NCBI RefSeq assembly: GCF_037126465.1
Contig: NC_088202.1
Coordinates: forward strand, 88,950,160 to 89,014,159
Source: Ornithodoros turicata
Taxonomy: Eukaryota > Arthropoda > Arachnida > Ixodida > Argasidae
Direction: 5' to 3'
Length of the DNA: 64,000 bases
Part shown: piece by piece, positions 45,373 through 56,342 of the stretch
Position numbering within the stretch: position 1 is the stretch's first letter
Layout: each line of letters begins with the position of its first letter
Notes under the pieces: generated by a model
The model's input: only the letters and a program-made list of their open reading frames with translations
Database searches by the model: none
Told to the model about the DNA's origin: nothing
Translations under genes and position numbers: made by a program

Positions 45373-45444
45373 GTGCGTGAGGTGAGGGTCCGGGCACCCT
45401 CACCCTCATTTGCCCTAGTGAGGATGTCCGCCTGTGCTCGCTGC

Positions 45445-46985
45445 AGAGTGCCTCCAAAACAACCATAATTCAGGCGCACGCTAAATGGACGGTCGCATAC
45501 GGAAACACATCTATGAATCAAATACCAGTATGCTCGGCATCGGCCGACCATCCCCAACAGGAGGAGTGAGAGGGCGGCGTGCGGACGAAAAATGCTTTGG
45601 GCACGTTAAGCAGCGGCTCTGCAAAGTGCGCTCCATTCCCTCTGTCCCTGTCGCTTCGGAGCCTCTGGGCGCGTTTAGTAGCGGCTCCAGAGCGCAGGGA
45701 ACGCGCTCCCTTTTACTGAACGGTATCATTCCTTTTCCCGAGCTCTTGATGCAGCTCTTGATGCACTCTGATGCTCCAGCTTGCAGGTCGGAGCGCGCAA
45801 GTGGAGCTCTGGCTTCGTGACGTATGGAGGAACCGGAAAACCAATGAGACGCCCTGGAAACTCCGATGTGGCGCGTATCGCGCTCGTGGCTCTGAAAAGA
45901 CCGTTTAGTAGAAGCACCAGAGTACGAGGGACAGAGTACACCGAGCGCGTTGGGTAGAGCCGCTACTTAACGCGCCCTCTGCTAAACGGGTTTTTAAAGC
46001 GACTATGAAATTTCTCAAACTCCCCATATTTTTTTTTGCTGGAGGCGGTTCTTTCCGCCGAGAAACTAATATGCAGGAAATTTATACGGGCGAAACCGCT
46101 CCACTCTGTTAAAAGCGCGCCCCTCAAGCTTCCCTTCCGCATCTCTCCTCTCCCACGCGCATTCTCTTGTGGATCGAGCAACTATGCGGGCTGTGTTGCT
46201 GGACCCCGTTACGTCACCGGTATGGTGCAATACCAAGCAATGCTCACCATAGCCAGCTGTGAGCGCGGTGGCGCCTGCCAGTCGCACTTACCAGGTCCTT
46301 TGTCGCGTTTGAGGGCTGAAGCATTACGTTTCTCTTCGTTGCATGCATTCGGATAACACGCTATAATGAAGAGCTTTTTGTGTATGAATGTATGCTTTTC
46401 TACACTTGCGCTGGCGGGTATGACATGTGAGTTGTACATTTTCGTCGAATGCAATCGTCTTCTGCTCGAGGGACTGATGAACACAAGTTCTTGGGTGTGC
46501 CCCTGCGTGCTCTGCGTGGCCCCAGCAGCCGCGATGGCACAGATGTGCTGGAAGACACACGTGCTGCGCAGACGCGCAGCCTCTTTGTCGCTGTAGGCCG
46601 CAGCAGGCTCTCTGGGGTTGCGGTCTTGTTGGGTCATCCCCAGGAAGGTGGCAGCCATACTGTCTGGGTCTGCACCACCCGATCGCTTGAGCTGGTGATG
46701 CCACCTCGCGTAGGACACAGAGCATGCCGTCGTGTCCCCGACATGCGTGGTCGAAGGAGACGCCGACCGGCGTTAAGAAGGAGGGGCTAGACCAGTCGCT
46801 GCAGCACTCGTCCCGTCTGTTCCCAGAACGGGAGTGGGGGGGGGGGGGGGGGGGAACCATCCCTGGGTTGTGATATGCTGTCAAGGAGCCCGCAAGCAGA
46901 TGTGCGGAAGCACGGCATGGTTAACGAACGCGCAAACTGTATGCATGCGACCGCCGTCCCGCTTCTCGTGCTCCGCCGCGGGTGG
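45445..46985. other. Unassigned sequence with G19 run
   Basis: Two overlapping minus ORFs (46884-46324, 186 codons; 46718-46209, 169 codons) have no motif I recognise and lie beside a run of 19 G (46836-46854). Imperfect inverted gagcgc/gcgctc-rich sequence spans 45600-45960 (several copies of ctctggag/gctccaga types), possibly a decayed MITE. Confidence 0.35.
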
Positions 46986-47095
46986 AACAAACTTTCCTAG
47001 CACGCCGCCTCGGTTATGAACCGTCCGAGTTCTGGCTCTCTGGACACATCGCCGGCCTCAGAGTCGGCCCCCTTATTGCGTTCATGGTAGCAATT

Positions 47096-47803
47096 TTAAT
47101 CACCAACATGAACGGTACCAGCCTCCTCCCCCGTTTCCATGCGGCGGATTCGATATGTCAGGCGGGATACCCAAGACACTACTCGAAATGACCCCTCCCA
47201 ACGCTGAGCCAACGACGCTGCGAAACCCATCGCACCATCGCTTAATGGATCCGTTCGGCTTATGATCAAATCCCCTACTTCGTGCGACAGGGCATGATGG
47301 CCCTTATCGGACTGAAGCGCCTGATCAGTGCGAGCGACGTCTAGGATCTCTCTTGCGCAAGTCACCACGTCCGAGAGCCGTCTACGCAACTCGCTCGCGT
47401 ACTTCGACAGGCTACGAGCAATTGAAGTGGTCTGTCTCAGCACGTTCTCCATCGGAAAACTAATCTCTTTCTCGAAGTTCAGGTACACTGGAGAGAACCC
47501 TGTTGGCCTATTCACCGTCGTCCAGGTTGCGAAGGCCAACTCAGGTAGACTCTCATCCCAATCCTTATGCTTGTAGGTTAGTCCCACCAGGATGCTCTTA
47601 AGGTTGCGATTCACCCTTTCAGTGATATTCGCCTGGGGAAGATACGGAGTCATTCTCTGGTGCCGTGTCCCTAGGGCAGCACAGGAGTCGACGAACACTC
47701 TACCTGTGAAGTAGGAAGCATTGTCAGTAATCAGCTGGGGGGGGGGGACGGAGAGCCAAACTGTGAGATTGTCTCCTGCAGCCGGTCTCATATCCGTTCC
47801 GAC
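47096..47803 (-). pseudogene. Old gypsy integrase core and C-terminus
   Basis: Minus strand. After the hAT MITE the frame gives LQETISQFGSP, then (after a C11 run that adds prolines) QLITDNASYFTGRVF with the second catalytic Asp, YLPQANITERVNRNLKSIL with the catalytic Glu, and a chromo-like C-terminal region (RWEGSFRVVSWVSRLTYRI). A TGA two codons after the insertion site and the homopolymer expansion mark decay. The integrase would join retroelement DNA to the host chromosome; this copy is dead. The ORF ends at 47096 with a stop. Confidence 0.85.
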
Positions 47804-48285
47804 CAGGGTTGCGGAGTTGCCGCTCCGGGGTTGGAATGATTCCGGAATCGTTCCAGATTTATCAGAGCCCGGAATGGAATTGGAATGGAATGGCGGAAAC
47901 TGTCCTAGGAATGGAATGGAATGGTGGAAATGGAATGGAATGGAAGGGAATTAGGCATTTTTGCGCAGCCGGAATCAAATTGGAATGGACTGGTCTGGGT
48001 GCCACACGGTCAAGGGCGAAATAACATTGTCTTTTTGCGTTTTCCGTGACGGGCAATGTCAATCTTCTCTGTAGCACTGCTGGGATACCCAGCACGGTTA
48101 TCGGTTCGTTTTCTTTTATTGATGCAATTAAAGGAATGCAATAAGGTTGCCAAGCCATTCCAGGAGTGGGAATTGGCCATACCTTTTCATTCCGAGGAAT
48201 TGAAAGCAATGGAATTATCATAAATCTCCATTCCTCGGAATGGAATTGGAATGGAATGGAATTGGTGATCCATTCTGCAACCCTG
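47804..48285. mobile_element. hAT MITE rich in GGAAT repeats, inside integrase
   Basis: 482 bp. Ends CAGGGTTGCGGA and, minus strand, CAGGGTTGCAGA; perfect 8-bp duplication GTTCCGAC (47796-47803, 48286-48293). Both subterminal regions are tracts of ggaatggaatt-type repeats (47871-47950 and 48213-48262), so they act as direct or mixed repeats rather than simple hairpin arms. No coding capacity. Confidence 0.88.
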
Positions 48286-48293
48286 GTTCCGAC

Positions 48294-48392
48294 ACCAGCT
48301 TCCTACGCGGGAATAGCTCCACCCACTTAAAGAAGTGATCAGTGACCACCAACAGGTACTGGTTCCCGCGTGGACTTCTCTGAAATGGCCCC
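48294..48392 (-). pseudogene. Old gypsy integrase N-terminal core
   Basis: Minus strand: GPFQRSPRGNQYLLVVTDHF, then FKWVELFPRRKLVSE. This is the beginning of the integrase core, with the first catalytic Asp expected just upstream (DVIG at the other side of the gypsy insertion at 48393-51947). The right side is interrupted by the LTR, the left by the hAT MITE. Confidence 0.85.
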
Positions 48393-48524
48393 TGTAGCGG
48401 CATTGCTATCGCTCGCCTTCATCGCCACCTTCATCTACAGGTACCTTCTCACGCGCCATAATAAACCATTCGTCCCTTTACCGTCTTCACTGCTTGCCGG
48501 TCTTTCCATACTTAGCGCTCCACA
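48393..48524 (+). repeat. Gypsy-1 5' LTR (132 bp)
   Basis: TGTAGCGGCATTG ... AGCGCTCCACA, with TG/CA ends and an AATAAA (48460-48465). It differs from the 3' LTR (51816-51947) at about 9 of 132 positions. The primer-binding region (ctggtgagccgaac) follows at once. Confidence 0.9.
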
Positions 48525-48539
48525 AACTGGTGAGCCGAA

Positions 48540-49482
48540 CCGAACATTCCCTTCCTACCAATGCTTCCGACTCCCGGCGGCTCCAGGGCACCGACGTCTC
48601 GGGCTCCACCATCGCTCGGGTTGGCGTCCGCTTTCCCCCATTTTTCGCCGCTCATCCGGACCTATGGCTCCTGATAGCCGACAGCCAATTCGCTTTAGCC
48701 GGCGTCACTCAAGAGACCACCAAATTCCATCACATCGTCAGCAACCTGCCGCCAGAAGTCGCGATCGAGGTCATGGATATTTTGACTGCTCCGCCCACAC
48801 CCAACCCATACGACGTTATTCGTAAGGCTGTCACGGACCGAATAATGGCCTCGGAGCGCGAGCGTTTGCGACTACTGCTCTCGGCCGAAGAACTTGGCGA
48901 TCGCAAGCCTAGCCAATTTCTCCGCCACATGCATAGCCTTCAAGGTATACGCGGCTCCCAACCTTTGATCAATCACTCCTTAAGGAACTTTTCCTTAACC
49001 GGCTACCACCCCAGACTCGTATGGTGCTCGCGGCCCTGCACAAATCTGCCCTCGAGGCCCTTGCTGACGTCGCAGACAGAATAACCGAGGTATGGCGAGC
49101 CACTATTGCTGATATTCCGACTACGACTTCCTCTCCGCCTGCTCCTGCGCCCATCCCTCTGGTGCCGGAAGCGCCCACCTCAGGAAAGGATTCGGTTGCG
49201 CAGCTTCGCGAGGAAGTTCAAGAGCTGCGTCACTTCATCGAAGAACGCCTTACATGCGGAGTTTCCCAAGATCCTCGCCCTCGCCCCCCGTCTGCTCAGC
49301 GAACTTTCCGCCCTCGATTTAGGAGCCCTCGCCGCTCCCGCTCGCCATCCCCTGACTCGAGGCGCCCGTCCGACCCGCCCGCTGACTGCCCGTATTGCTG
49401 GTACCACTACAACTTCGGTGCCTCTGCACGCAAGTGCACTCCGCCATGCCAGTGGCCGGGAAACGGCGCGGGGCGTCGTTAG
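48540..49482 (+). pseudogene. Gypsy-1 gag
   Basis: Two frames cover a gag: the first has PPFFAAHPDLWLLIADSQFA, TTKFHHIVSNLPPEVAIEV and LRLLLSAEELGDRKPSQFL (the usual retrotransposon gag helices); after a shift near 48960 the second has VLAALHKSALEALADVADRI, a proline-rich part, [19 protein letters not shown], an Arg/Ser-rich region and the finger-like [17 protein letters not shown]. Capsid and RNA binding are the family roles. At least two frameshifts. Confidence 0.8.
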
Positions 49483-50821
49483 CGGCGACAGGCGACACCC
49501 CCAAGCCCTCACCCAGTCGCCTCTTCTACGTGACGGACCGGAACTCGAAACTCAAGATACTTGGCGACACCGGTGCCGCAGTCAGCGTTCTTCCCGCAAC
49601 GACTGCCCAGCGTCATCAGAACCCCATCTGGTTCCTGACTGCGGTGAACAACACGGGCATCCCGATGTTCGGACAAAAATCTCTTACCATCGATCTTGGC
49701 CTCCGGCGGTAGTTCAAATGGCTCTTCAACATCGCCTCCGTCAACCAGTCCATCCTCGGCGCAGACTTTTTGGACCACTTTGGCCTCTTAGTGGACCTCG
49801 CCCGGCGCCGTCTCGTCGACTCGACTACCTCCCTCGCGGTGCACGGGATTACTGCTCACTCGGCCCCCTTTTTTCAAGCCGAGCCTCACTCCGCACTCGA
49901 GTCTCCTTATGCCGACCTCCTGAAGGATTTCCCGTCCCTCACGCAGCCCACCGACTAGTCCAAGCCCGTAAACATGATGTAGTCCATCGCATCATAACCT
50001 CCGGCCAACCAGTCTCGTCTCGTTTCCGTCGTTTAGCTCCTAAGAAGCCAGTAATTGCCAACGCAGAATTCCAACACATCATGGACATCGGGGTGGTGAG
50101 ACCATCCTCGAGCAACTGGTCGTCACCACTGCACATGGTCCCCAAGAAGACCGGGGACTGGCGACCATGTGGTGACTATCGCGCGCTCAACCTTTCCACG
50201 CTACCCGATCGCTACCCTCTGCCCAACATTCAAGACTTTGCCGTAAACCTCCAAGGTGCTACCCTCTTCTCCAAAATACACTTAACAAAGGCCTACCACC
50301 AAATTCCTATGGCTCGCGAAGATGTTCACAAGACAGCTGTGACAACTCCATTTGGGTTATTTGAGTTCGTTCAAATGCCCTTCGGACTCAAGAACGCAGC
50401 TCAAACATTTCAACGATTTATTGATTCTATCGTCAGGGGCCTTCCGTTCGTGTTTGCGTACATGGACGACCTCCTGGTTGCCAGCACGAGCCCCGACCAA
50501 CATCGCCTCCACCTGCGCCAGTTGCTCGCTCGATTGGAAGAATACGGCATCATCATCAACGTCCAAAAGTGCCAGTTCGGGGTAGATTCCTTGGAATTTC
50601 TGGGACACCTCCTTGACCACCACGGTATCAAGCCGTTACCCTCAAAAGTCAAGGTAGTGCGAGACTTCGCGAGACCAACCACTCTTCGCCAGCTCTGCCG
50701 CTACCTCGGCCTGCTAAACTTCTACCGGCGTTTTATTCCGAACTGTGCGTCTCTGCTCGCCCCCCTTGAAGCCCTCCTTCGTACACCCCAGAAGGCCACC
50801 GAATCTACTAGTGTCGCTTGA
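49483..50821 (+). pseudogene. Gypsy-1 protease and reverse transcriptase
   Basis: The protease part ([11 protein letters not shown], 49565-49600) and the [15 protein letters not shown] block are split by a stop at 49711. RT is in one long frame: [71 protein letters not shown], then [17 protein letters not shown] and [14 protein letters not shown]. The first catalytic aspartate (KIDL in the family) is histidine here (KIHL), so the enzyme would be inactive even if translated. Confidence 0.88.
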
Positions 50822-51797
50822 TCAGAAGACGCGGAGGAAGCCTTTCTCGCAGCCAAGGAAGCTCTTGCAAACGCTGTTATGCTGGTCTACCCGCGCCATG
50901 ATGCTCCTACGTCCCTGGCTGTCGACGCGTCAGGATCGGCTATCGTGAACGTCCTTCAACAGTTCTTCGACAATCAATGGCAACCCCTCGCCTTTTCGGT
51001 GAAGCTCACGCCCACTCAACAACTATACAGTGCCATTGGCCGTGAGCTCTTTGCAGCGTTCGCTGCCGTCAGGAGGGTCGCCCATTCATACTGTTCGCGG
51101 ACCACAAGCCCGTGTTCCACGCATTTCGGGCTGCTGGCCAGCACCACTCGCTACGCGAGATCCGCCAGCTGTCTTTCCTCGCGGAGTTCCAGGCAACGTT
51201 CGAGCACATCAGCGGGAAAAACAACGTCCCTGCGGACACATTCAGCCGTATCTCCGCATTTCCACCAGACATATTTACCTTGGAGCGCCTTGCGCAAGAG
51301 CAGCGCCACGACGGCGACCTCAGGTCACTCCGCACGTCCCATCAAACGTCGGCAAACTCCCGGCTGACCTCTTCACCTACACCCACAACCCATGGGACCG
51401 CTCCTACTATGTCTCCTTACCTCGAGACATTTACAAGTCCATCAGGCCAAGTCCTCCACGATACCTTTCATCTCGCCGCTCCTACGTCCCAAACACTTTG
51501 TCCACAGCGTCTCACGTATTACTCCATGTCCCTTCCCCTCGCAGATGCCTGGACGCCCCGTACTCGGGACCCTACAGAGTCCTCTCCCGCACTGAGAAGA
51601 CGCTGGTCCTCGACGTCGAAGGCCACGCGGAAACAGTTTCTGTCGATCGCGTAAAGCCCGCTTTCTCCGCCAACGACAGCATCTCCTCCCTCAAGCCATT
51701 CGATGCCTTGCTTCCACCACCCGCCTCGGCCTCAACTACAGCCTTTCCCAGGCGCGTCTCCTGGACTCCAGCTCTTGCGACGCGTCCACAACGCATC
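50822..51797 (+). pseudogene. Gypsy-1 RNase H and integrase C-terminal tail
   Basis: RNase H begins SLAVDASGSAIVNVLQQFFD, continues PLAFSVKLTPTQQLYSAIGR, then changes frame to LFADHKPVFHAF-like codons and FEHISGKNNVPADTFSRI. After about 51340 the integrase zinc and core domains are missing and the frame jumps to a C-terminal stretch (YSGPYRVLSRTEKTLVLDVE; VSVDRVKPAF). The gap is therefore an internal deletion of roughly 1 kb compared with element 2. Confidence 0.82.
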
Positions 51798-51815
51798 TGA
51801 CGGCGGGGGGACTCC

Positions 51816-51947
51816 TGTAGCGACATCGCTATCGCTCGCCTTCATCGCCACCTTCATCTACAGGCACCTTCTCACGCGCCATAATAAACCATTCGTTCCT
51901 TTACCGTCTTCACCGCTGGCCGGTCCTTCCTCACTTAGCGCTCCACA
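51816..51947 (+). repeat. Gypsy-1 3' LTR (132 bp)
   Basis: Same length and ends as the 5' LTR (TGTAGCGACATCG ... GCGCTCCACA). Preceded by a purine-rich tract (cggcggggggactcc). Confidence 0.9.
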
Positions 51948-52664
51948 GTCCAATCACGTCACACGCTACGATATGCCAGGGGTACTTACTAACTACCGGT
52001 TGCAACGTGGCAGGAGGCTTACAAGCTCGAGGTTTTGGCTTCTGACATAAAGGGCAGCTACGGGTAGAGCGCATAACATCCTGCATCAGTTACAGCACGA
52101 CATAACTTATAATAAGTCATGCTGCCGCTGCCGTGACTCGCCAGCTCTGAGTTATGGAAGTACCGCATAAATACCTTTCGCAGTCTCCTTGTAGCCACTA
52201 CTTTGAAAGGGGAAACACTCTCGTCCTCTTTGTCTAATCCGCGGGTAGGTATCGCAGAAAGAACCCATTGTCACTCAACAAGTATGAGTCCAGGCAGCCA
52301 TCAAAATCCCTGTCAACGTTCCCGTTGTCAGCTGCACAATTGTCCACCAGCTTTCCAAACACCCAACCCGTCTGATCCCCGTGCCTCCAAGAGCTCTACC
52401 CTACTTACTACCGTTCCCCAAGTCAAGCAGTTACCCGCGGGATTCTAACCACTCGCCGTCACGATATGTCCCTCAAGAGTCTGGCTATACTCTACAACCA
52501 TTCCGAAGACTTAAGCATTTACCTGTGTGTCAGTCTCTGTTTCACCCTCCTCGCTTTCCGCAAGAGAGTCTGATCGTCCCCCATGTACGGACTCTGACTG
52601 TACGATCGGGCCAGCATTATACTCACCTCCGAGAGTAGCTCTGCCATCCCAATCGGATTCCTTC
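51948..52664 (-). pseudogene. Old gypsy linker and integrase zinc region
   Basis: Minus strand, from the insertion at 52664 downward: an acidic linker (AESEEGETETDTQVNA) and later DVMRSTRSCPLCQKPKPRAC followed by PATLQPVVSKYPWHIVACDV, the C-terminal half of the HHCC finger and the first catalytic Asp of integrase. Decayed between. It ends at the gypsy-1 LTR. Confidence 0.7.
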
Positions 52665-52804
52665 TGTGGCGGCATTGCCAGCGCCATCACATCAAGGCGC
52701 GAATAATAAATAGCCTTGCCTCGCTCGGCCCGAGCTCTCGCTCTGACCTGGCAATTCCACCGCCATGTTGTTGTCTGGTCTCGTTAGTCTTCAGTAGCAC
52801 TACA
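52665..52804 (+). repeat. Gypsy-2 5' LTR (140 bp)
   Basis: TGTGGCGGCATTGCC ... AGTAGCACTACA with AATAAA near 52705. Identical by eye to the 3' LTR over all 140 positions. The primer-binding region gtggtgacccgaac follows. Confidence 0.93.
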
Positions 52805-52850
52805 GTGGTGACCCGAACAATACCTTGGACAATACCTGACGGACCTGGAC

Positions 52851-54412
52851 ATGGCAGTCGTCAGTTCCTCCGGCTTCTCGGAACTGCCCGCTCCGCCTGT
52901 GTCCCAGGTCAGCTTCGAAAGCTCCGCCCACGCCTTGTCTCAGCAGGTTCGTCACCTTACCCAGTTGGTCGCAAACCTTTTATGCCGACCAAGATCATCA
53001 ACTTCCTGCCGCGCTGACCATCGCGCAGACTCCCCATCGGTTCCTGCGCGTTCCTGCTCCCGAACCTCCAGCAGAATTTGTCACTACCACCACCGTTTCG
53101 GCGCCGATGCACGACGCTGCCTCCTACCTTGCTCGTGGTCGCGACAGCCGAAAACCTTTTCCACGATAAGAGCGCCCGAGTCCACCAGCAGCCGCCTTTT
53201 CCACATCATTGACCGTACCACCGGGATGCGCTTCCTCGTTGATACGGGCGCGGAAGTAAGCGTCATACCCGCCGACAAATTTTCACGCCGACCCCGACAG
53301 CAGTGCTTCAGCCTAAGAGCCGCCAACGCCTCTACCATACCCGTTTACGGCCAACGGTCTCTAACCCTCAACATCGGGCTCCGAAGAGATTTTAAGTGGC
53401 TTTTTCTTGTCGCCGACGTCACCCAAGCAATCCTCGGAGCAGACTTTCTCAACAGTTTCAAGCTGCTCGTCGACGTCAACGGCAGGCGCCTCATTGATCG
53501 CTCAACGTCCCTGTCAGTCTGCGGCCTTAACCTCCCTGCACCACCATCCCGCGTACTATCTTGCACTGCGCCGGACGTCCCCTTCGCCTCTATACTGAAG
53601 GATTTCCCTGCGTTGACTCAACCACCCGACTGGACGAAACCGGTACAACACGACGTTGTTCACCACGTTTCCACCCGTGGCCCACCAGTTCACTTCCGCC
53701 CGCGGCGCCTCGCACCCGAAAAGTTCCGCGTGGCAAAGGCAGAATTTGACCACATGCTTGAACTTGGTATCATCAGGCCATCATCCAGTACGTGGGCTTC
53801 GCCGCTGCACATGGTGCCAAAGAAGACCGGGGACTGGCGCCCGTGCGGCGACTATCGCGCATTGAACAAAGCAACCATCCCCGACCGCTATCCCATCCCG
53901 CACATCTTGGACTTCTCAGCTCATCTGGAAGGCGCCACCACGTTCTCGAAAATAGATCTCGTCCGCGCTTACCATCAGATTCCTATGGCAGAGGAGGATA
54001 TACCAAAAACCGCCATCACGACCCCATTTGGCCTGTTTGAGTTCCTTCGAATGCCCTTTGGCTTGCGGAACGCTGCCCAGACTTTTCAGAGGTTCATCGA
54101 CAACATCATTCGCGGATTACCATTTGTCTACGCGTACATGGATGACCTCCTCGTCGCAAGCCGCTCCCCAACAGAGCACGAACATCATCTTCGGGCACTC
54201 TTTACCCGCTTACAACAGAGCGGCATCATTATCAACGCCGCTAAGAGCGAATTCGGAGTCGGAGAACTCGACTTCCTTGGCCACCATGTCAACAGCCAGG
54301 GCATCATGCCTTTACCATCCCGAGTCGCTGCCATTCAAGACTTCCCGCAGCCCGTTTCCGTGACCAATCTACGACAATTCTTGGGGCTGGCAGCCATGCT
54401 GCATGGGGCTGG
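52851..54412 (+). CDS. Gypsy-2 vestigial gag, protease and RT
   Basis: One frame from a start 46 bp after the LTR. The first 50 residues are gag ends only ([31 protein letters not shown]), then a finger-like [18 protein letters not shown]. Protease: [14 protein letters not shown] and [114 protein letters not shown], ending in LRQFLGL. All three RT aspartates are present. After LRQFLGL the normal NFYRRF block is replaced and the frame runs to a stop at 54503, while the rest of pol continues in another frame. Confidence 0.9.
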
Positions 54413-56331
54413 CAGCTGGGGCATGCGCAGCCAAACTGAGTCCCCTCGAGGCTCTGCTCTGCACCAAGCGCTCGAAACACTCTGTGCTGGTTTGGACCCC
54501 TGAAGCGGCAGCTGCCTTCCAGGCAATCAAACAGGCAATCGCTTCGTCGTCCCTTCTATGCCATCCTCAACACGACGCCCCAACGTCCATCATGGTCGAT
54601 GCATCCAGCACAGCTGTCGGCGCCGTCCTCCAACAACGTATCTCTGGCGCTTGGCGCCCTCTAGCATTCTTTTCACGCAAGCTGAAGCCCCAGGAGACTC
54701 GCTACAGTGCCTTCGGTCGCGAGCTCCTGGCCATATATCTCACCGTCAAGCACTTTCGCCATTTCTTGGAGGGCCGACAATTCACTGTATTCACCGATCA
54801 TAAGCCCCTCGTCTACGCATTTTCTTCATGCAGCACAAGCTACACCCCTCGTGAGACCCGCCACCTCGCATTCATCTCGGAGTTCACCACAGACGTTCAG
54901 CACATCAGTGGTGCAGATAATGTGGTGGCGGACGCTCTCAGTCGCGTCAACTTCATTGGGACATCCTGTCAGTCTTCGCTCCTCGACGCACTGGCTCAGG
55001 CCCAATCATCCGATCAAGAACTCGCATCTTTCAGAAGTGACCCTTCGTCTTCCTTAACCATAGACGATGTCGACCTGCCAGGCGCTACACAGCCTGTCGC
55101 GTGCGACACGTCACAAGGTCGACCCCGCCCATTTGTTCCGGCGGCACTTCGACGAGAAGTCTTCTCGACCTATCATTCATTGTCCCATCCTGGCATACGC
55201 GCAACTCAAGAACTCATTTCTCGGCGCTACGTCTGGCCCTTCATGAACAAGGACATCAAGCGCTGGGTTCAAGCCTGCATTCCGTGTCAGCGGACTAAGG
55301 TTCACAGGCACACCCGCCTCCATCCTTCTCAGTTTCCCGCGCCAGACAGCCGCTTCGCTCACATCCACATCGACTTGGTGGGACCACTCCCAATATCATC
55401 CGGCTATCGTTACATCTTCACCATCATTGACCGCTTCACCCGTTGGCCCGAGGCTGTACCGGTACCCGACGCCACTGCATCCACAGTTGCAGCCGCCCTC
55501 TTGAACACCTGGGTGTCGCGCTTCGGTGTACCGTCTATCATCACGTCAGACCGAGGTCCCCAGTTCGAGTCCGCCCTCTTCTCTAGACTCGTCAACACTA
55601 TGGGCTGCAAGCGGATTCGAACGACTGCCTACCACCCGGCGTCAAACGGCCTCGTGGAGCGCTTCCACCGACAGCTCAAGGTTGCCCTCCGGGCTGCTCC
55701 CGAAACACCCTGGCCAGAAGTCATACCGCTCGCGCTCCTGGGGATCCGTTCCACCTTCAAACCTGACATAGGCTGCTCCGTCGCCGAGATGGTATACGGC
55801 ACGTCCCTACGCCTCCCCGGAGATCTCATTTGCCGGTTGCCAGGCAGCACTGCTCTCTCACCACCTGACTACGTTTCGCGGCTCCGCCGTACTATGGCCG
55901 CCCTTCGTCCAGCAACATCTGGGCCCTCGCGTGTGTCCTCGGCCTTCCAGCATCCCGACCTCGCCTCCTGCACACACGTCTTTGTGCGCTGTGACGCTAT
56001 ACGGAAGCCCCTGCAACCGCCCTACACAGGCCCTCACCTCGTGCTGCGCCGTTCACCCAACTTTTACACCATTCAGCTGAACGGCCGCGAGGACACTGTT
56101 GCCTTAGAACGGCTTAAACCGGCATACGTCGACGCTGTACCACCGTTGCCGCCCTCCTTCTCCGTGGAGCTACTCTACGACTCACCCTCCACGGCAAGCT
56201 GTCCGCTCACTACTCCAACTACTCTTCCCCCACCGTCGCCTCCTCGGCTGTCTACCCGACTCAGACCGCCCCGACAAGTCACTTGGGCTCCCAAGCTCGT
56301 TTCTATTCGCCAGCTTCCAGCGCTTGGCTAG
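54413..56331 (+). CDS. Gypsy-2 RNase H and integrase
   Basis: Long open frame to 56331 with no break. RNase [55 protein letters not shown] and [13 protein letters not shown]. Integrase: zinc motif ([14 protein letters not shown] ... [10 protein letters not shown]), core with HIDLVGPLP (Asp), [11 protein letters not shown] (Asp) and [12 protein letters not shown] (Glu), then a C-terminal domain ([32 protein letters not shown]) and a proline-rich end just before the polypurine-like gggggaggccc and the 3' LTR. By motif the integrase is complete. It is separated from RT by the scrambled patch. Confidence 0.92.
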
Positions 56332-56342
56332 GGGGGAGGCCC

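Larger units (their letters stand above)
43537..45436. mobile_element. hAT element with CCTCA arrays at both ends
   Basis: 1900 bp. Left end CAGAGGTGGGCA at 43537; right end, read on the minus strand, CACAGGCGGACA at 45436 (9 of 12 match), with a second inverted match GGGCAAAT close inside. The 8-bp duplication CTCGCTGC is perfect (43529-43536, 45437-45444), the hallmark of hAT insertion. Interior: CCTCA-based arrays near each end, a SINE 3' end (43868-43918) and a nested hAT MITE (44094-44481). No transposase. Confidence 0.85.
48393..51947 (+). mobile_element. Ty3/gypsy element 1, integrase-deleted
   Basis: 3555 bp, plus strand, inserted head-on into the integrase of the old minus-strand gypsy. 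Order: LTR, gag, protease, RT, RNase H, integrase C-terminus, LTR. The zinc-binding and catalytic parts of integrase are missing. LTRs differ by about 7 percent. A 4-bp target duplication is likely but altered (gccc/gtcc). Confidence 0.9.

Noticed and set aside
46209..46884. Two overlapping minus ORFs of 169 and 186 codons
   Set aside because: Overlapping frames in GC-rich sequence next to a G19 run; no domain recognised, so neither is called a gene.
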